DNA from: Enterovibrio norvegicus DSM 15893
Lineage (GTDB): Bacteria > Pseudomonadota > Gammaproteobacteria > Enterobacterales > Vibrionaceae
DNA: 64,000 nt
NCBI RefSeq assembly: GCF_900115495.1
Contig: NZ_FOWR01000005.1
Coordinates: 1-64,000 of the forward strand
Direction of reading: 5' to 3'
Shown in pieces: positions 19,101 through 26,354 of the stretch (position 1 is its first letter; every line of letters starts with the position of its first letter). The position numbers and the translations under genes are program-made. Under the pieces are notes generated by a model, which saw nothing but the letters and a program-made list of their open reading frames with translations, was not told where the DNA came from and did not search any database.

Positions 19101-20457
19101 AAAACCGGATGTGCCGACGCTTGTATTGAACAATGCGCAGTCTGCGTCTGTTGGCGGTGCAACTGCAGCGATTATTCCGCTTCTTGGTTTAGTCGCTGCA
19201 CTGACCGATGCCGCTGAGACACTGAGTGTTGAAATTCGCGGCATTCCCAATGACATGACGTTCGTAAATGCACAAGGCGTTGCTCTAGGCACGGGGCCTG
19301 TTGGTGGTGTTTTAACGCTCACGCCAACAGAACTTTCGCAGCTTCATGTCATGGGTAACACCGCGCAATCGACGACAGTACAGGTTGTTGCGATTTCATC
19401 GACAGACCAAGAAAGCGCGGCGTCCTCCGCGATTGATCTCAATATCTCTGTCATTGACCCAAGCCAAGGCGCAATTGCTGCACAAGATGCATCAGCAGAA
19501 AACATGGTTGTCTCTGGCGCTGAAGCGGCAAGGTTAGAGGGTGGCGCGAACATTGATACCTTAATCGGTGGTTTGGGCGAAGACATTCTGACTGGGGGGC
19601 AAGGAGACGACACACTATGGGGCGGTTTACTAAACGGTAACGGTGACAACGCGAAAGATCGTTTCGTATGGACGGCGTCTGATCTGGGGTCAAGTTCGGC
19701 GCCATCGACGGACACTGTCATGGATTTTGAGCCTAACATCGATCTCATTGATTTGAGTGCTGCAATGGATGTCGCGCAACTGTTAAGTTTCGATGTGCTC
19801 ACACAATCATTGTCATTGTCCGAATCAAATGGTGATGCACTGTTGAGCATCAGTAATGGCGGAAGTGAGATTCAACATATCGCGTTTTCTGGCGTGAGCC
19901 TTGATGCGTTAGTAGGAGGTGCATCTTCTGGACTCTCTCAATCGGAGTTACTAGAAGCGATGGTGAACAAGGGTAACCTTTACCTTGGCGATACCATTGG
20001 GAGCGCGGCCGACGACAACCTATCAGCGCAAGCTGGAGGACAGAGCCTGTTTGGGCTAGACGGAAATGACACACTGCAAGCGGGTACGGGTAATGACATC
20101 CTCACTGGTGGGGCTGGTAATGACGTATTCACTTGGCTTGAATCATCATTGAGCACTCCCACCAATAGTGACATCGTCACAGATTTTGAGTTGGGTGAAG
20201 ACGTGCTTTATATCAGTGGCTTACTACCAGATTTAGGTGCTAACCCTGACGTGAATGATCTACTTCCTTACATTGACGAAGCCACTCTAGATGCACAAGG
20301 CACTATCAGGTTGGGGATTATCTCGGGTAGCCAGCAGCAAGACATTGAATTGCAACAGATGGACATTACGAGTTCTGGTTTACATCTCGTTGCTGGCGCG
20401 GAAACCAGTGCGATCATTAACGCGTTGATTGAGCAACAAGCCCTCAAAATGGATTAA
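10189..20457 (+). CDS. Giant type I-secreted adhesin with LapA-like retention module and RTX C-terminus
   Basis: 3,422 residues. Residues 30-145 form a retention module (AQLTVIGGQLYVIRDG..., ending ILEGADPTQEFEAPAAGG), with a PAAG site at 142-145 resembling the LapG protease cleavage motif. Cys86 and Cys89 form CxxC inside the module. Residues 170 to about 1440 hold about seven repeats of 130-190 residues, each closing with a DxDGD loop (near 482, 664, 811, 963, 1131, 1292 and 1423). Then come cadherin/VCBS-like Ig repeats with VDGIADTP, VDPVADT, VKGVADEP and VSPVNDAP junctions. RTX nonapeptides (GGLGEDILTGGQGDDTLWGG about 3127-3146; LTGGAGNDVFTW about 3305) and a VLYISGL-like secretion signal end it. 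It would be held in the outer membrane by its N-terminus and released by a LapG-type protease. The partner channel and OmpA gene are divergent upstream. Confidence 0.95.
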   Translation: MDEKVISNVERENEQPNEQTRAPSVAPTFDAQLTVIGGQLYVIRDGVAEPVPFANGVLIGDTIVARPNAAYVVMKNGVPVLVNEPCATCIRINEGEIEAIALAENFDFKESSQAITLLNDDISALQQAILEGADPTQEFEAPAAGGVLSSSISGFAIIEYNFTSVLAEAGFSTSYSPQASTIVDDDDVAVISAAGGEIFGLSIREGDLATLDASDGYPVTVDATLLVASGSLPIDPNSFVFDTLGLSSLLSELASETKSDGNAVTYAISDDGKTLTGSVNGETVLTLSISGEASGRDATLNASITLYKPLDHIADDGTGLVRVVGDAILFSMPIQALDASGNALREAVEMNVAIIDGSNSSANPSSHTHNENELDYISEPIPLNIDINSDALANVRFSATPALISVLESITSDGEPTQYTITDTAITVTLASDPSVTVFSLMLAPQADGSYAYVVTQNAAMDNTDDKDNIVVPVTVDVTDKDGDTVQAAFTVSLEDGNNASGAAAVISGDYGIKETTPGTPEAPAIGAITLAAGSDRLLPDSIFISNLNEESGVPGLLNELNTLSSDGEGLTFAIASGSPSGTIVLNGIKPDGTVVATLTLISSQADDGKGLTVSSNWVLSEPLDHENSATYSANHWVKFIQSIDGQGKAVETFVIDVQLQTRDSDGDLLDAPINVSYSVVDGLTPTIQASDSDVTDPAFNAQPSEITTSLGVVVGSDRIESIVWNVSPSLITQLESLTSNGNALALIPAGMEINGSSDPITLGYTAADGSVITVLTVTLLPETGQYKVVLSEALDQSDTVTLPLGVRVIDVDGDFDTSDFELVVRDGAPPSLNPVDADMFDPKTGSIGQTESFSLGLTEGSDAVESIIFTVPAGLEAALDALTSNGYQTRVEPHPLSSVTDEIRVLIDDASAQNNGATVLTISLDVDANNDPTGSYSVAQLLSIDQPSNTIELPIGVRVKDTDGDIVDGQFTITLNDVDPSVSPSTDVVVSVDEPDLTPEGTETGYPDSSATRFNIGTITDRLLPSSIGIAAASVSTLIASLNANLTSEGQALNFTYDEPSATLKGTVNGTEAIVITFSADQISGGIGLAATVSVNISMPIDHVEDTSLTGLVDIDGDQIQIKIPVQVKDTDGDWLATPVDVRVDIIDGEPPVISSAPALTVEESDINANGSGSNANRAGTTPGGTGTDGDTARGKLVVDSGSDVVTDYALDVDLFAANNTITSHGIAVTLSEPVQSGDSKVYTGYAGTRPVFTVTLSSQGIYTFTLTGALDHSVQGKDTVSVQLPIRVTDADGDVSEAKNILVNVVDDVPFSLETDGVGVGGGSLVTEEGASSSRVTILPSRNRGADDAVIKSVTINGEQHELVQGVNNRFDVTEGVGGQALGTLVIQSSGNVQFIANPDIDHLGTTENRIEESFSYEILDGDGDIVVGTTQIVVVDNEPQLIVVNTSGIEDQGRDLDPNDENVLNPENGIEVSMTVDVGDSDQGEHVDHVLITLPNDAHGTFYANGTALPLSVDQVSSGQVRLDGALFSPDAQNELWTLQNVTFVPDQDYSAANGIPSFTVTGFVEDNQGNQRQLADQTFTITVDGIADTPQWNDTDTVLFYSIEEDSDGATLNLVADLQDADSSESLNYVVTLQSGEGSLLLNGQTLSPVNGKYEISAVDINNIVVKPNAHFSGDITLSVVAQSKESSPFVSGQQTADSQARTVTVAVDPVADTTTLKVSRANGLEDTAISLSPHISLTDSADVDGSEALYVWISDIPEGATLLLADGSEVTDINGVYEIAYTEVPGLTFLPPPEANGNFSINVRGVVKDTITITNAAGVASSVTSISETASKVLNIAVKGVADEPVITADTGNVWTPIIENGIETGIETTIKEDGSVSLSFQIKSGEDGKALAGDNSETLTTLVTNIPPGVKLYDNNQQEINLVYAGVDAQGEPQYQAKVDGLEDVELVPPLGSTEDITLDVIIVVTEDDGDTLTVSKAVTVHIEPSIDASDYTLGSQGNEDANIPINWRPSTDQGFTDKNESITAITFNMSATAIAAGYTLTIQGESAPLSFVNGKVVLTSAQVSALNSGSNVLMQAPDNSDADRDLGLSVELTVQQTDVDSSVIDSKVITGDLDVVIRAVVEDGSIALLNGSDTAVTAVSDNGTGMISLSASNQRLAFVTYKGINTDGSSDEVIDSVVISFVKDAAGSEFDPPDQAFFDNFFIEGGINNGDGSWTVPKSGLAQLEISTSTPLSEPVFIKVVAEVQDQGDNNEGDASAIDEQAPVVLTLNFTGSTDNTQEAGAVTLVDVQNITGIEDTNVDLGTQLNGRIAIDSADAADDELSMIIKAGDLPANVSVTGMEFNYETSEYVAKVTVGSGGEYDLSSIGLGLPTHFAGDFVVPVKWVTTDTVSGHTKETDDSFTVVIAPEVDGVKVSVNVLETDGLGADKQPVSDPADSVPISGQALEDGIVKLSFTTVLDDPDTDIKQGVESVTQIVLSVDSTMGQFVDENGLNGAQSITVTEAELSSIYFKPTENYSGPVNVTVKTTVTDTAQNDDAGLPDATSTRVVTNQVSFNVVAVHDPVDFIGNTSPIQGDEDATGGIRLTGLEAKLNDLDGSERIVSVKLTGLPDDFQVSTLGSHLVQNSGGGEWTISVPANSTTIDFDDIVVIPPNNFSGTFNVGLVVYTDEATLSSPEAHSTSVDIQVNPIGDGIDTDITMSVEGAEDETITLPLDIQVIDKGPSYSGGSSAISENPAETIKIVVTNVPDSATLSLPSDVAPGSSAVKQPDGSWVIIANQTALSSLLFTPGDANELNWDGQLSVSIRAVDNGVEAESTLWVNQTIDVTVSPVNDAPELTVPATALTVDEDTPLLIESIRINDVDANETSGHSITVEISATEGVLSIPASTDTTGITITGEGTANLKLAGPLDAINALLGESGGGGILYTGGSNFAGEETLTVSVNDNGNTGSGGALSDSSTITVNVTPKPDVPTLVLNNAQSASVGGATAAIIPLLGLVAALTDAAETLSVEIRGIPNDMTFVNAQGVALGTGPVGGVLTLTPTELSQLHVMGNTAQSTTVQVVAISSTDQESAASSAIDLNISVIDPSQGAIAAQDASAENMVVSGAEAARLEGGANIDTLIGGLGEDILTGGQGDDTLWGGLLNGNGDNAKDRFVWTASDLGSSSAPSTDTVMDFEPNIDLIDLSAAMDVAQLLSFDVLTQSLSLSESNGDALLSISNGGSEIQHIAFSGVSLDALVGGASSGLSQSELLEAMVNKGNLYLGDTIGSAADDNLSAQAGGQSLFGLDGNDTLQAGTGNDILTGGAGNDVFTWLESSLSTPTNSDIVTDFELGEDVLYISGLLPDLGANPDVNDLLPYIDEATLDAQGTIRLGIISGSQQQDIELQQMDITSSGLHLVAGAETSAIINALIEQQALKMD

Positions 20458-20584
20458 CGAATCCGAGATGATTTGAGAGTAAGCACGATAAATTTTGATT
20501 AATGAGGCATTTGTTTATAGATCGTGACTATGCTGTAAAAGTACATTTTTTCATTTCCGCGTCATAAACCCATCGAGATTTGGC

Positions 20585-21613
20585 ATGAGTACAGAACTAA
20601 AAAGTTCAATCTTGACAGAAAGTGGAACCAACGAGCTCGAGATTATCGAGTTTAGCTTGTTAAAAAAACAGCCAGATGGTTCCAAGAAGATTTGTTATTA
20701 CGGCATTAACGTAGCAAAAGTCAGAGAAGTCATACGCGTTCCTGACACAACAGATTACCCGAATGCGCAACCGAATGTGTTGGGTGTGTTTTCGTTACGC
20801 GGAAAACTTATTCCTTTGGTCGATCTCGCCAGCTGGTTGGGTGTACCGACTGAAAATGACCTTGAAAACAAAGTCGTTATCGTGACTGATTTCAATCGCA
20901 TGGCGAATGGCTTTTTGGTCGATAGCGTGAGCCGCATACACCGAATTTCTTGGGAAGAAGTCGAGTCTCCTTCCCAGTTTCTTGAGGCATCTGATCAGGA
21001 TTGCGTTGTGGCGGTTGTTCGACAGAACACCAACCTCATCATGATCCTCGACTTCGAGAAAGTCATTGCTGACATCAATCCAGAACTCAGTATGGAAAAA
21101 TACGATGTCACCAAAGACAAACGCGTGGTCATTGATGATGTAATGATGGCCAAGCGAGAAGCGAAAACCATTATGGTGGTTGATGACTCCGCCTTTATCA
21201 GGCGCTTGATTGAAAACACACTGCGGTCAGCGGGGTACAACGTGATTTCGGCGAAAGACGGCGGTCAAGCACTGGATTCGCTAACAGAGTTTGTGCGTTT
21301 GTGTAATGAGGAAAACCTCCCCATTTCAGAGTTCGTTGATGGCATTGTAACCGACGTGGAAATGCCCAAAATGGACGGTATGCACTTAGTCAAGCGTCTC
21401 CGAGAAATTGAAGAATACAAAACGACACCTATCGTCATGTTCTCGTCACTGATGAGTGATGATAATCGTCGTAAAGCCATTGAGTTAGGTGCGAACGATA
21501 CGATCACCAAGCCAGAAATTGGACGTATGGTGGGCTTGATGGACAGCTTTGTGTTGAATATCGAACCACCCGAAGGATCAGGGAGCACGCCGGCCCCTGA
21601 AAGCGAAGAATAA
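20585..21613 (+). CDS. cheV: Chemotaxis coupling protein CheV (CheW domain plus receiver)
   Basis: 342 residues in two domains. Residues 15-165 are CheW-like (FSLLKKQPDGSKKICYYGINVAKVREVI, then GVFSLRGKLIPLVDLASWLG), linking receptors to CheA. Residues 195-325 are a receiver with acidic pair Asp200/Asp201, phospho-acceptor Asp257 (TDVEMPKMDG) and Lys309 (TKPE). CheV is thought to adapt or buffer chemotactic signalling when phosphorylated. The upstream ribosome-binding site (GAGA) is weak. It is transcribed in the same direction as the adhesin, 127 bases downstream, with no obvious terminator between, so partial readthrough is possible. Confidence 0.95.
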   Translation: MSTELKSSILTESGTNELEIIEFSLLKKQPDGSKKICYYGINVAKVREVIRVPDTTDYPNAQPNVLGVFSLRGKLIPLVDLASWLGVPTENDLENKVVIVTDFNRMANGFLVDSVSRIHRISWEEVESPSQFLEASDQDCVVAVVRQNTNLIMILDFEKVIADINPELSMEKYDVTKDKRVVIDDVMMAKREAKTIMVVDDSAFIRRLIENTLRSAGYNVISAKDGGQALDSLTEFVRLCNEENLPISEFVDGIVTDVEMPKMDGMHLVKRLREIEEYKTTPIVMFSSLMSDDNRRKAIELGANDTITKPEIGRMVGLMDSFVLNIEPPEGSGSTPAPESEE

Positions 21614-21655
21614 CTCACGCTTAGACAGCCCTTTTCTGGCTAAGCCGGTAGAAAC

Positions 21656-21681
21656 AAAAAAGCGCCCGAAGGGCGCTTTTT
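21656..21681. terminator. Bidirectional intrinsic terminator between cheV and TRAP permease
   Basis: AAAAAAGCGCCC, loop GAA, GGGCGCTTTTT. It separates two convergent genes. Confidence 0.92.
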
Positions 21682-21734
21682 CAGTTTTGAAGGATGACTT
21701 GTGTTGTTTTATCGTTTCAATCAGCAATCAAGCC

Positions 21735-23870
21735 TTACGCTGTTACGACAGCGGCTTGCTTTCGGCTGTACAAAAGCAACGCGATAAACAACGCTGCACC
21801 CACAACACGGAAAGTGATGTCTAGCCCTGGCCACATCATGATTGCAGCTAAACCTGCAGCCACGGCACGAAGGACGATGTTAATCGGGCCCTCTAAGTAA
21901 CCTTCCAAACACGCAATCAATGACCATGTGCCCAAAATAGAAAATCCGGTCACCACAACCACTTGCTGGAAATCTCCCGACACCAATGGCGTGTAGGCCA
22001 TCAGCAAGGGTACGATGTACAAGCCTTTTGCGATTTTCCATGCAGTAAAGCCTGTCGCCATTGGCGGCGTTTTCGCAATGGTTGCTGCTGCAAAGGCTGT
22101 TAAGCAGACAGGAGGCGTCACGTTACTGTCTTGCGATAGCCAGAAGATGATCAAATGCGCTGAAAGCAATGCCAGTCCAACAGTCACAGGGCCTAAGCTT
22201 TGCTCTAGCAAGGTGGCTTTGAAATCATCAGGCACTATGCCAACGAGCGCTATCGCGCTTTCGAACGACATGGGCGCACCCAGTGCAGCGAGTTGCTCGG
22301 GGGCGATCAGCATAAAGATGGTTTTTGCTTCTTCCGGTAATTGTCCCGTGGTGAGAAGCTCAAGAAGTTGCTGCTCGGCAATCAATCCATAAATTGCAGG
22401 CGCTGAAAGGGTACCGAGAACGATATAGCTCGCCGTTACGGGTAAACCCATCCCCAGAATTAACGAAGCAACCGCGACCAAAACCAACATCATGAACAAG
22501 CTACCGTTTGCCCAATCGTTGATCATCAAAGAGAATGTATTGCCGATCCCTGTGGTACTGATGACATTCACCACAAGACCAATGCCCGTCAGCAAGACTG
22601 CCGTGGTTGCCATGTTTCTAGCGCCTTGCGCCAGTGCATCAAAAATGTCTGCCACTCCCATACGGTTAGGAGACAGCCATGACGCGACAACGACAGATAT
22701 GATTGAGATACCGGCCGCGTAGGTTGGCGTGAAATCCATCACGAGCAAGGTGACGAGCACGGCCAAAGGAATCAGATAGTGCCAACCGGAGACGAGCACG
22801 GAAAGCATGGATTGTGTTTCTGTTTCGACATGGTGAACGCCGGAACGTTTTGCCTCTATGCGAACGAAAAAGGCCACAGACAAAAAGTAAATCAATGCAG
22901 GAGCGAAAGAGACGGCAATGATTTCCACATAGGGAATTTGCGTATAGGACGCCATGATGAACGCACCTGCGCCCATGACTGGAGGCATCAATTGCCCCCC
23001 CGTGGATGCAGCGGCTTCAACGCCTGCGGCAAAGCGGGGTGGAAAGCCTGCTTTCTTCATGAGGGGAATAGTAATAACACCGGTTGATACGGTATTCGCC
23101 ACGCTTGAACCTGAAACAGATCCCATCAAGCCTGAACCCAGAACAGCAACAAAACCGGGGCCGCCGATAATTTTTCCTGCCGCCGCTCGCGAGATATTGA
23201 TGATGTAATCGCCCGCACCAGATTTAACCAAGAATGCGCCAAACAGAATAAACATGAAGACATAACTCCACGAAATACGGGAGATAGGGCCAAACATGCC
23301 TTCAGAACTGTAGAAAGCGCGATAGAGCATGGTTTCTGCAGAAAGGCCGGGGAAGGAGAATATGCCGTCTATCCAGCTTCCCCACCACACGACATAGGTC
23401 AGTGCGACAAGTATCAAGCAAGGAATGAACCAGCCCATGGTGCGTCGAATGAGTTCGAGTGCGATAAGAATGGCGATGATGGAGAAGATCCAATCTGACG
23501 TGACGAATTTCACGCCGCGCTCATACAGCGCATCTTCGCCAAAAATGATGTAAACAAAACACGCAACCGCTGCGATAGCGATGGTGATATCGATGGATAA
23601 AGCGAATTTACTCTTTCGCCATGTTGCCGCGGCGGGGTATGTTAACGCCACCATCACGGCGAAGCCCGCAAAGTGCGCGGAAGAAACCCACAACTCCGAG
23701 AGCGTCGCGAGTGTGTTGAACCAAATATGAACAAGTGAAAGCAAGATACCAATGACGGTGACAATGCGAGTAAGCAGTGGGAAGTCTGTTCGTTGCGTCA
23801 ATTCAAATTGAGACAGGGCGTTATCGGTGTCTGAAGAAGCCTTTGTTCCGTCAGGCGTATGATTTGTCAT
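21735..23870 (-). CDS. TAXI-TRAP transporter fused permease (DctQ-DctM type)
   Basis: 711 residues with a short charged N-terminus and many membrane segments. The N-terminal part (about 25-130) corresponds to the small DctQ-like subunit and the rest to the DctM-like large subunit. GPGFVAVLGSGLMGSVSGSSVANTVSTGVITIPLMKKAGF, read in pieces, is the DctM substrate-path signature, and GMGLPVTASYIVL is the second. Such fused permeases work with a TAXI periplasmic binding protein, encoded just upstream at 23977. Import is driven by a sodium or proton gradient; the substrate is probably an organic acid but unknown. AGAAGGAAAC precedes the ATG. Confidence 0.93.
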   Translation of the reverse strand: MTNHTPDGTKASSDTDNALSQFELTQRTDFPLLTRIVTVIGILLSLVHIWFNTLATLSELWVSSAHFAGFAVMVALTYPAAATWRKSKFALSIDITIAIAAVACFVYIIFGEDALYERGVKFVTSDWIFSIIAILIALELIRRTMGWFIPCLILVALTYVVWWGSWIDGIFSFPGLSAETMLYRAFYSSEGMFGPISRISWSYVFMFILFGAFLVKSGAGDYIINISRAAAGKIIGGPGFVAVLGSGLMGSVSGSSVANTVSTGVITIPLMKKAGFPPRFAAGVEAAASTGGQLMPPVMGAGAFIMASYTQIPYVEIIAVSFAPALIYFLSVAFFVRIEAKRSGVHHVETETQSMLSVLVSGWHYLIPLAVLVTLLVMDFTPTYAAGISIISVVVASWLSPNRMGVADIFDALAQGARNMATTAVLLTGIGLVVNVISTTGIGNTFSLMINDWANGSLFMMLVLVAVASLILGMGLPVTASYIVLGTLSAPAIYGLIAEQQLLELLTTGQLPEEAKTIFMLIAPEQLAALGAPMSFESAIALVGIVPDDFKATLLEQSLGPVTVGLALLSAHLIIFWLSQDSNVTPPVCLTAFAAATIAKTPPMATGFTAWKIAKGLYIVPLLMAYTPLVSGDFQQVVVVTGFSILGTWSLIACLEGYLEGPINIVLRAVAAGLAAIMMWPGLDITFRVVGAALFIALLLYSRKQAAVVTA

Positions 23871-23913
23871 GTTTCCTTCTAACGTGCGGCAGTTGCACGA
23901 TGTCCTGATGAAG

Positions 23914-23943
23914 AAAGCGCTGACGGTGCGGTGTCAGCGCTTT
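23914..23943 (-). terminator. Hairpin between TAXI binding-protein and permease genes
   Basis: AAAGCGCTGAC and GTCAGCGCTTT make an 11-bp stem inside the 106-base gap. No strong T-run follows on the minus strand, so it may be an attenuator or an mRNA-stabilising stem that favours excess binding protein over permease. Confidence 0.7.
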
Positions 23944-23976
23944 ACATTGCCTCCAAAATAACGAAGCGATTCCGTA

Positions 23977-24993
23977 TTAGTCTGCAATTAAATGTGCTGG
24001 AATCTCAATGCCTTGTTCTTTGTAGTAACGTGCAGCACCTGGGTGCAATGGTACAGGCAAACCATCAATCGCTTTTTGAAGAGACATAGCTTTAGTGGCT
24101 TTGTGAATGCCATTCAAGAAGGCGAGGTTTTCATAGATGGTTTTTGTTAGAAGGTAAACGTCTTCTTCTTTCAGGTCGCTACGCGCTGCAAGGAAGTTAG
24201 GTTGTGCGATGGTGTTTACTGCTTCGGTTTGACCTGGGTAGGTGTTGGCATCAATCACAAAGCGTGTCCACAAGTTGTAGCCACCGTTCGCGTCTTTCAT
24301 TTGCTCATCAGTGAAATTCAGAATGCGGATATCTTCACCCATAGACGCGTATGCACGTGTGACTGCGCTCACTGGCACACCCGCAGGAATGTTCATGCCG
24401 TCAATGGTGCCATTTTGCAGTGCATCAGCACTTGCGCCGTAACCCAGGTATGCCAGGTTGAACGTTTCAGGATCGATGCCTAAACCTGACATGATTTGAC
24501 GGCCAGACCCTTCGGTGCCGGAGTTTTTCTTACCGATGGAGAATTTCTTATCCTTCATCGCGTTAAGATCATCAACAGTGCCTGTTTTTGCCATGTCACT
24601 TAGAATGACGAAGTGTTCAACATTCTGCCAAAGCATGGAGACTGAGCGGAGATCTTTTTGTGGACCTGCCTGTTTTAGCTTGCCGTCACCGTTCCATGCC
24701 CAAGCGCCATACAAACCTTGAAGGATCGCGAATTGAGCTTCGTTTTCGCCAAGCAGTTTTACGTTCTCACCAGAGCCTGCAGAGCTAATAGCAGAAAGGG
24801 AGAACTTATGTTTAGGTTCAAGCTTCACTTTACTCAGTGTCGCCAGCGCAACACCGACAGGGTAGTACGTACCGCCTGTTGATGCGGTAGCGAGAATGTA
24901 GTCTCTATCTGCTGCAGCGGTAGCGGTGTTCATGCCAGCCAGCGAGATAGCAGTAGCAATAGAGAGGGTTTTAAACAGGGATTTCAATTTCAT
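23977..24993 (-). CDS. TAXI-family TRAP transporter substrate-binding protein
   Basis: Start at ATG 24993 with GGAG seven bases upstream; the frame opens 14 codons earlier without a ribosome-binding site. 338 residues. A signal peptide ends near ATAAA. The mature protein starts RDYILATASTGGTYYPVGVALATL, the standard TAXI N-terminus, followed by ISSAGSGENVKLLGENEAQFAILQG. It captures the substrate in the periplasm and hands it to the fused permease downstream. TAXI proteins are reported to bind glutamate-like or other organic acids; nothing here fixes the ligand. It is the first gene of the two-gene operon. Confidence 0.94.
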   Translation of the reverse strand: MKLKSLFKTLSIATAISLAGMNTATAAADRDYILATASTGGTYYPVGVALATLSKVKLEPKHKFSLSAISSAGSGENVKLLGENEAQFAILQGLYGAWAWNGDGKLKQAGPQKDLRSVSMLWQNVEHFVILSDMAKTGTVDDLNAMKDKKFSIGKKNSGTEGSGRQIMSGLGIDPETFNLAYLGYGASADALQNGTIDGMNIPAGVPVSAVTRAYASMGEDIRILNFTDEQMKDANGGYNLWTRFVIDANTYPGQTEAVNTIAQPNFLAARSDLKEEDVYLLTKTIYENLAFLNGIHKATKAMSLQKAIDGLPVPLHPGAARYYKEQGIEIPAHLIAD

Positions 24994-25272
24994 ACAACGC
25001 TCCAATGTTGGCGATTTCCATATGAGCAGTGTCAAGCCATGAATGACGGAAGGTCATTAAGGCTACACACCATTGCGTTTGTACAGCGTTCCGAACGGTA
25101 AGGGTGAGAACGGAATAAGATGAGAGGATAGCCGAGTTGTAAATGCGATGTTAAGGCGGAGCGCATAAATATAAGCATCTTCTCAGTTTTTTGAGTGAAG
25201 CGTGATAGATACCTAACCAATTGGATAACATTAAGATCTTAAGTACTATCCCAGCTGAAAGGGAGAGTGAGT

Positions 25273-25524
25273 ATGGCAAAACCGAACAAAAAAGGCCCCA
25301 CACGTACGGTAGATATCCTCTGCGCGAAGTGTAAAAGTCCGCTGTTTAAATACCGAAAAGGCGGAAAGGGCGCATTGGTGAAGTGTTTCAAAGAACGCAT
25401 CGTGACAGATTTTACTACCACACCCTGTGAGTGCCCGAATTGCGGAACGGTGTTTGGCCGTGAAGCCCTCGTACGTGGTACACCCGCCTACAAAATCATT
25501 GGCGGAAAAGCGGTAATGAAATAG
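25273..25524 (+). CDS. Small zinc-ribbon protein
   Basis: Start at ATG 25273 because GGGAGAG is properly spaced from it; GTG 25267 is too close. 83 residues. CAKC and later CECPNC form a four-cysteine zinc ribbon, with a basic linker KYRKGGKGALVKCFKERI between them. Proteins of this size and layout are common and uncharacterised in vibrios; they may bind nucleic acid. It is followed 75 bases later by the HAD hydrolase in the same direction and may be co-transcribed. Confidence 0.78.
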   Translation: MAKPNKKGPTRTVDILCAKCKSPLFKYRKGGKGALVKCFKERIVTDFTTTPCECPNCGTVFGREALVRGTPAYKIIGGKAVMK

Positions 25525-25599
25525 TAAAGATGAAAAGATGCGTCACCGTCGCTCACACCATTTAAACAAAAACACGAATAAACATTTAGGGAGAGAAAA

Positions 25600-26217
25600 A
25601 TGACGAACCCAGACATTAAAAACGTGGTGTTTGATGTGGGCAATGTGTTGGTCAGGTGGAACCCTGTTGAGATCATCCGGCTGACATTTGGCGACGATGT
25701 TGATGCCACTGAACTTTCTAAGCGCGTGTTCCAGCAAGAATTGTGGCTGGCACTCAACCGAGGCGAATTGACAGAGCAAGAAGCCAAACACCAATACGTG
25801 CAAACACTTTCCCTGTCACCCAGTGAAGTAGAGCGGCTTTTCTATTACATAAAGCAAACGCAGATCCCGTTGTTTGGCACCGTTGCGCTCATGAAAAGAT
25901 TGAAAACGGCCGGATATGCCACGTATGCATTGACAGACAATGTTCATGAAATCGTGTCTTTTCTCAAACAAGAATACGATTTTTGGCCATTGTTCGATGG
26001 CGCGATTGTGTCTGCAGAAGTGGGATGCTTAAAACCCAACGCCGATATTTTCCATCAACTCCTCGATACCTTCGACTTGAACGCTAACGAAACCGTGTTT
26101 CTCGATGATGTTGCTAAGAATGTTGAAGGGGCACGTAAGGTGGGCCTGTCTGCGATTCAGTTTACGCAAGCATCTCAGGCTGAGCGTGAACTGAAAGAAT
26201 TGGGATTATGTTTTTAG
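25600..26217 (+). CDS. HAD-superfamily hydrolase, YihX-like (subfamily IA)
   Basis: 205 residues. Motif I is VVFDVGNVL with nucleophile Asp12; the DxGN form is usual for the YihX group. Motif II is YALTDN, motif III the Lys in GCLKPN and motif IV FLDDVAKNV. A helical cap lies between motifs I and II. E. coli YihX dephosphorylates alpha-glucose-1-phosphate, and this protein is a candidate for a similar sugar-phosphate phosphatase in the cytoplasm. GGGAGAG precedes the ATG by eight bases. Substrate is inferred only from family likeness. Confidence 0.88.
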   Translation: MTNPDIKNVVFDVGNVLVRWNPVEIIRLTFGDDVDATELSKRVFQQELWLALNRGELTEQEAKHQYVQTLSLSPSEVERLFYYIKQTQIPLFGTVALMKRLKTAGYATYALTDNVHEIVSFLKQEYDFWPLFDGAIVSAEVGCLKPNADIFHQLLDTFDLNANETVFLDDVAKNVEGARKVGLSAIQFTQASQAERELKELGLCF

Positions 26218-26267
26218 AGGTTAAGTAAGGCATGTTAGGAAAAGTGTGTGAGATGCCAGTAGGATAA

Positions 26268-26299
26268 ATGCCCTTGACGGTAGATGCCCTTGACGGTAG
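26268..26299 (+). repeat. 16-bp tandem duplication
   Basis: ATGCCCTTGACGGTAG occurs twice head to tail, exactly. It lies between the HAD hydrolase stop and a hairpin. Confidence 0.95.
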
Positions 26300-26302
26300 A
26301 TG

Positions 26303-26343
26303 TGCTCAGTGTTGATCGCCAAGGTAGGCAATCACACTGAGCA
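26303..26343. terminator. Hairpin between convergent genes
   Basis: TGCTCAGTGT and ACACTGAGCA flank inner arms TGATCGCC and GGCAATCA. There is no clear T-run in either direction, so termination is likely but not certain. Confidence 0.6.
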
Positions 26344-26354
26344 TTCACTAAGTA

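Noticed and set aside
25231-25242. TTAAGATCTTAA palindrome upstream of the zinc-ribbon gene
   Set aside because: A 12-base AT-rich palindrome is likely by chance and no regulator or conservation supports it.
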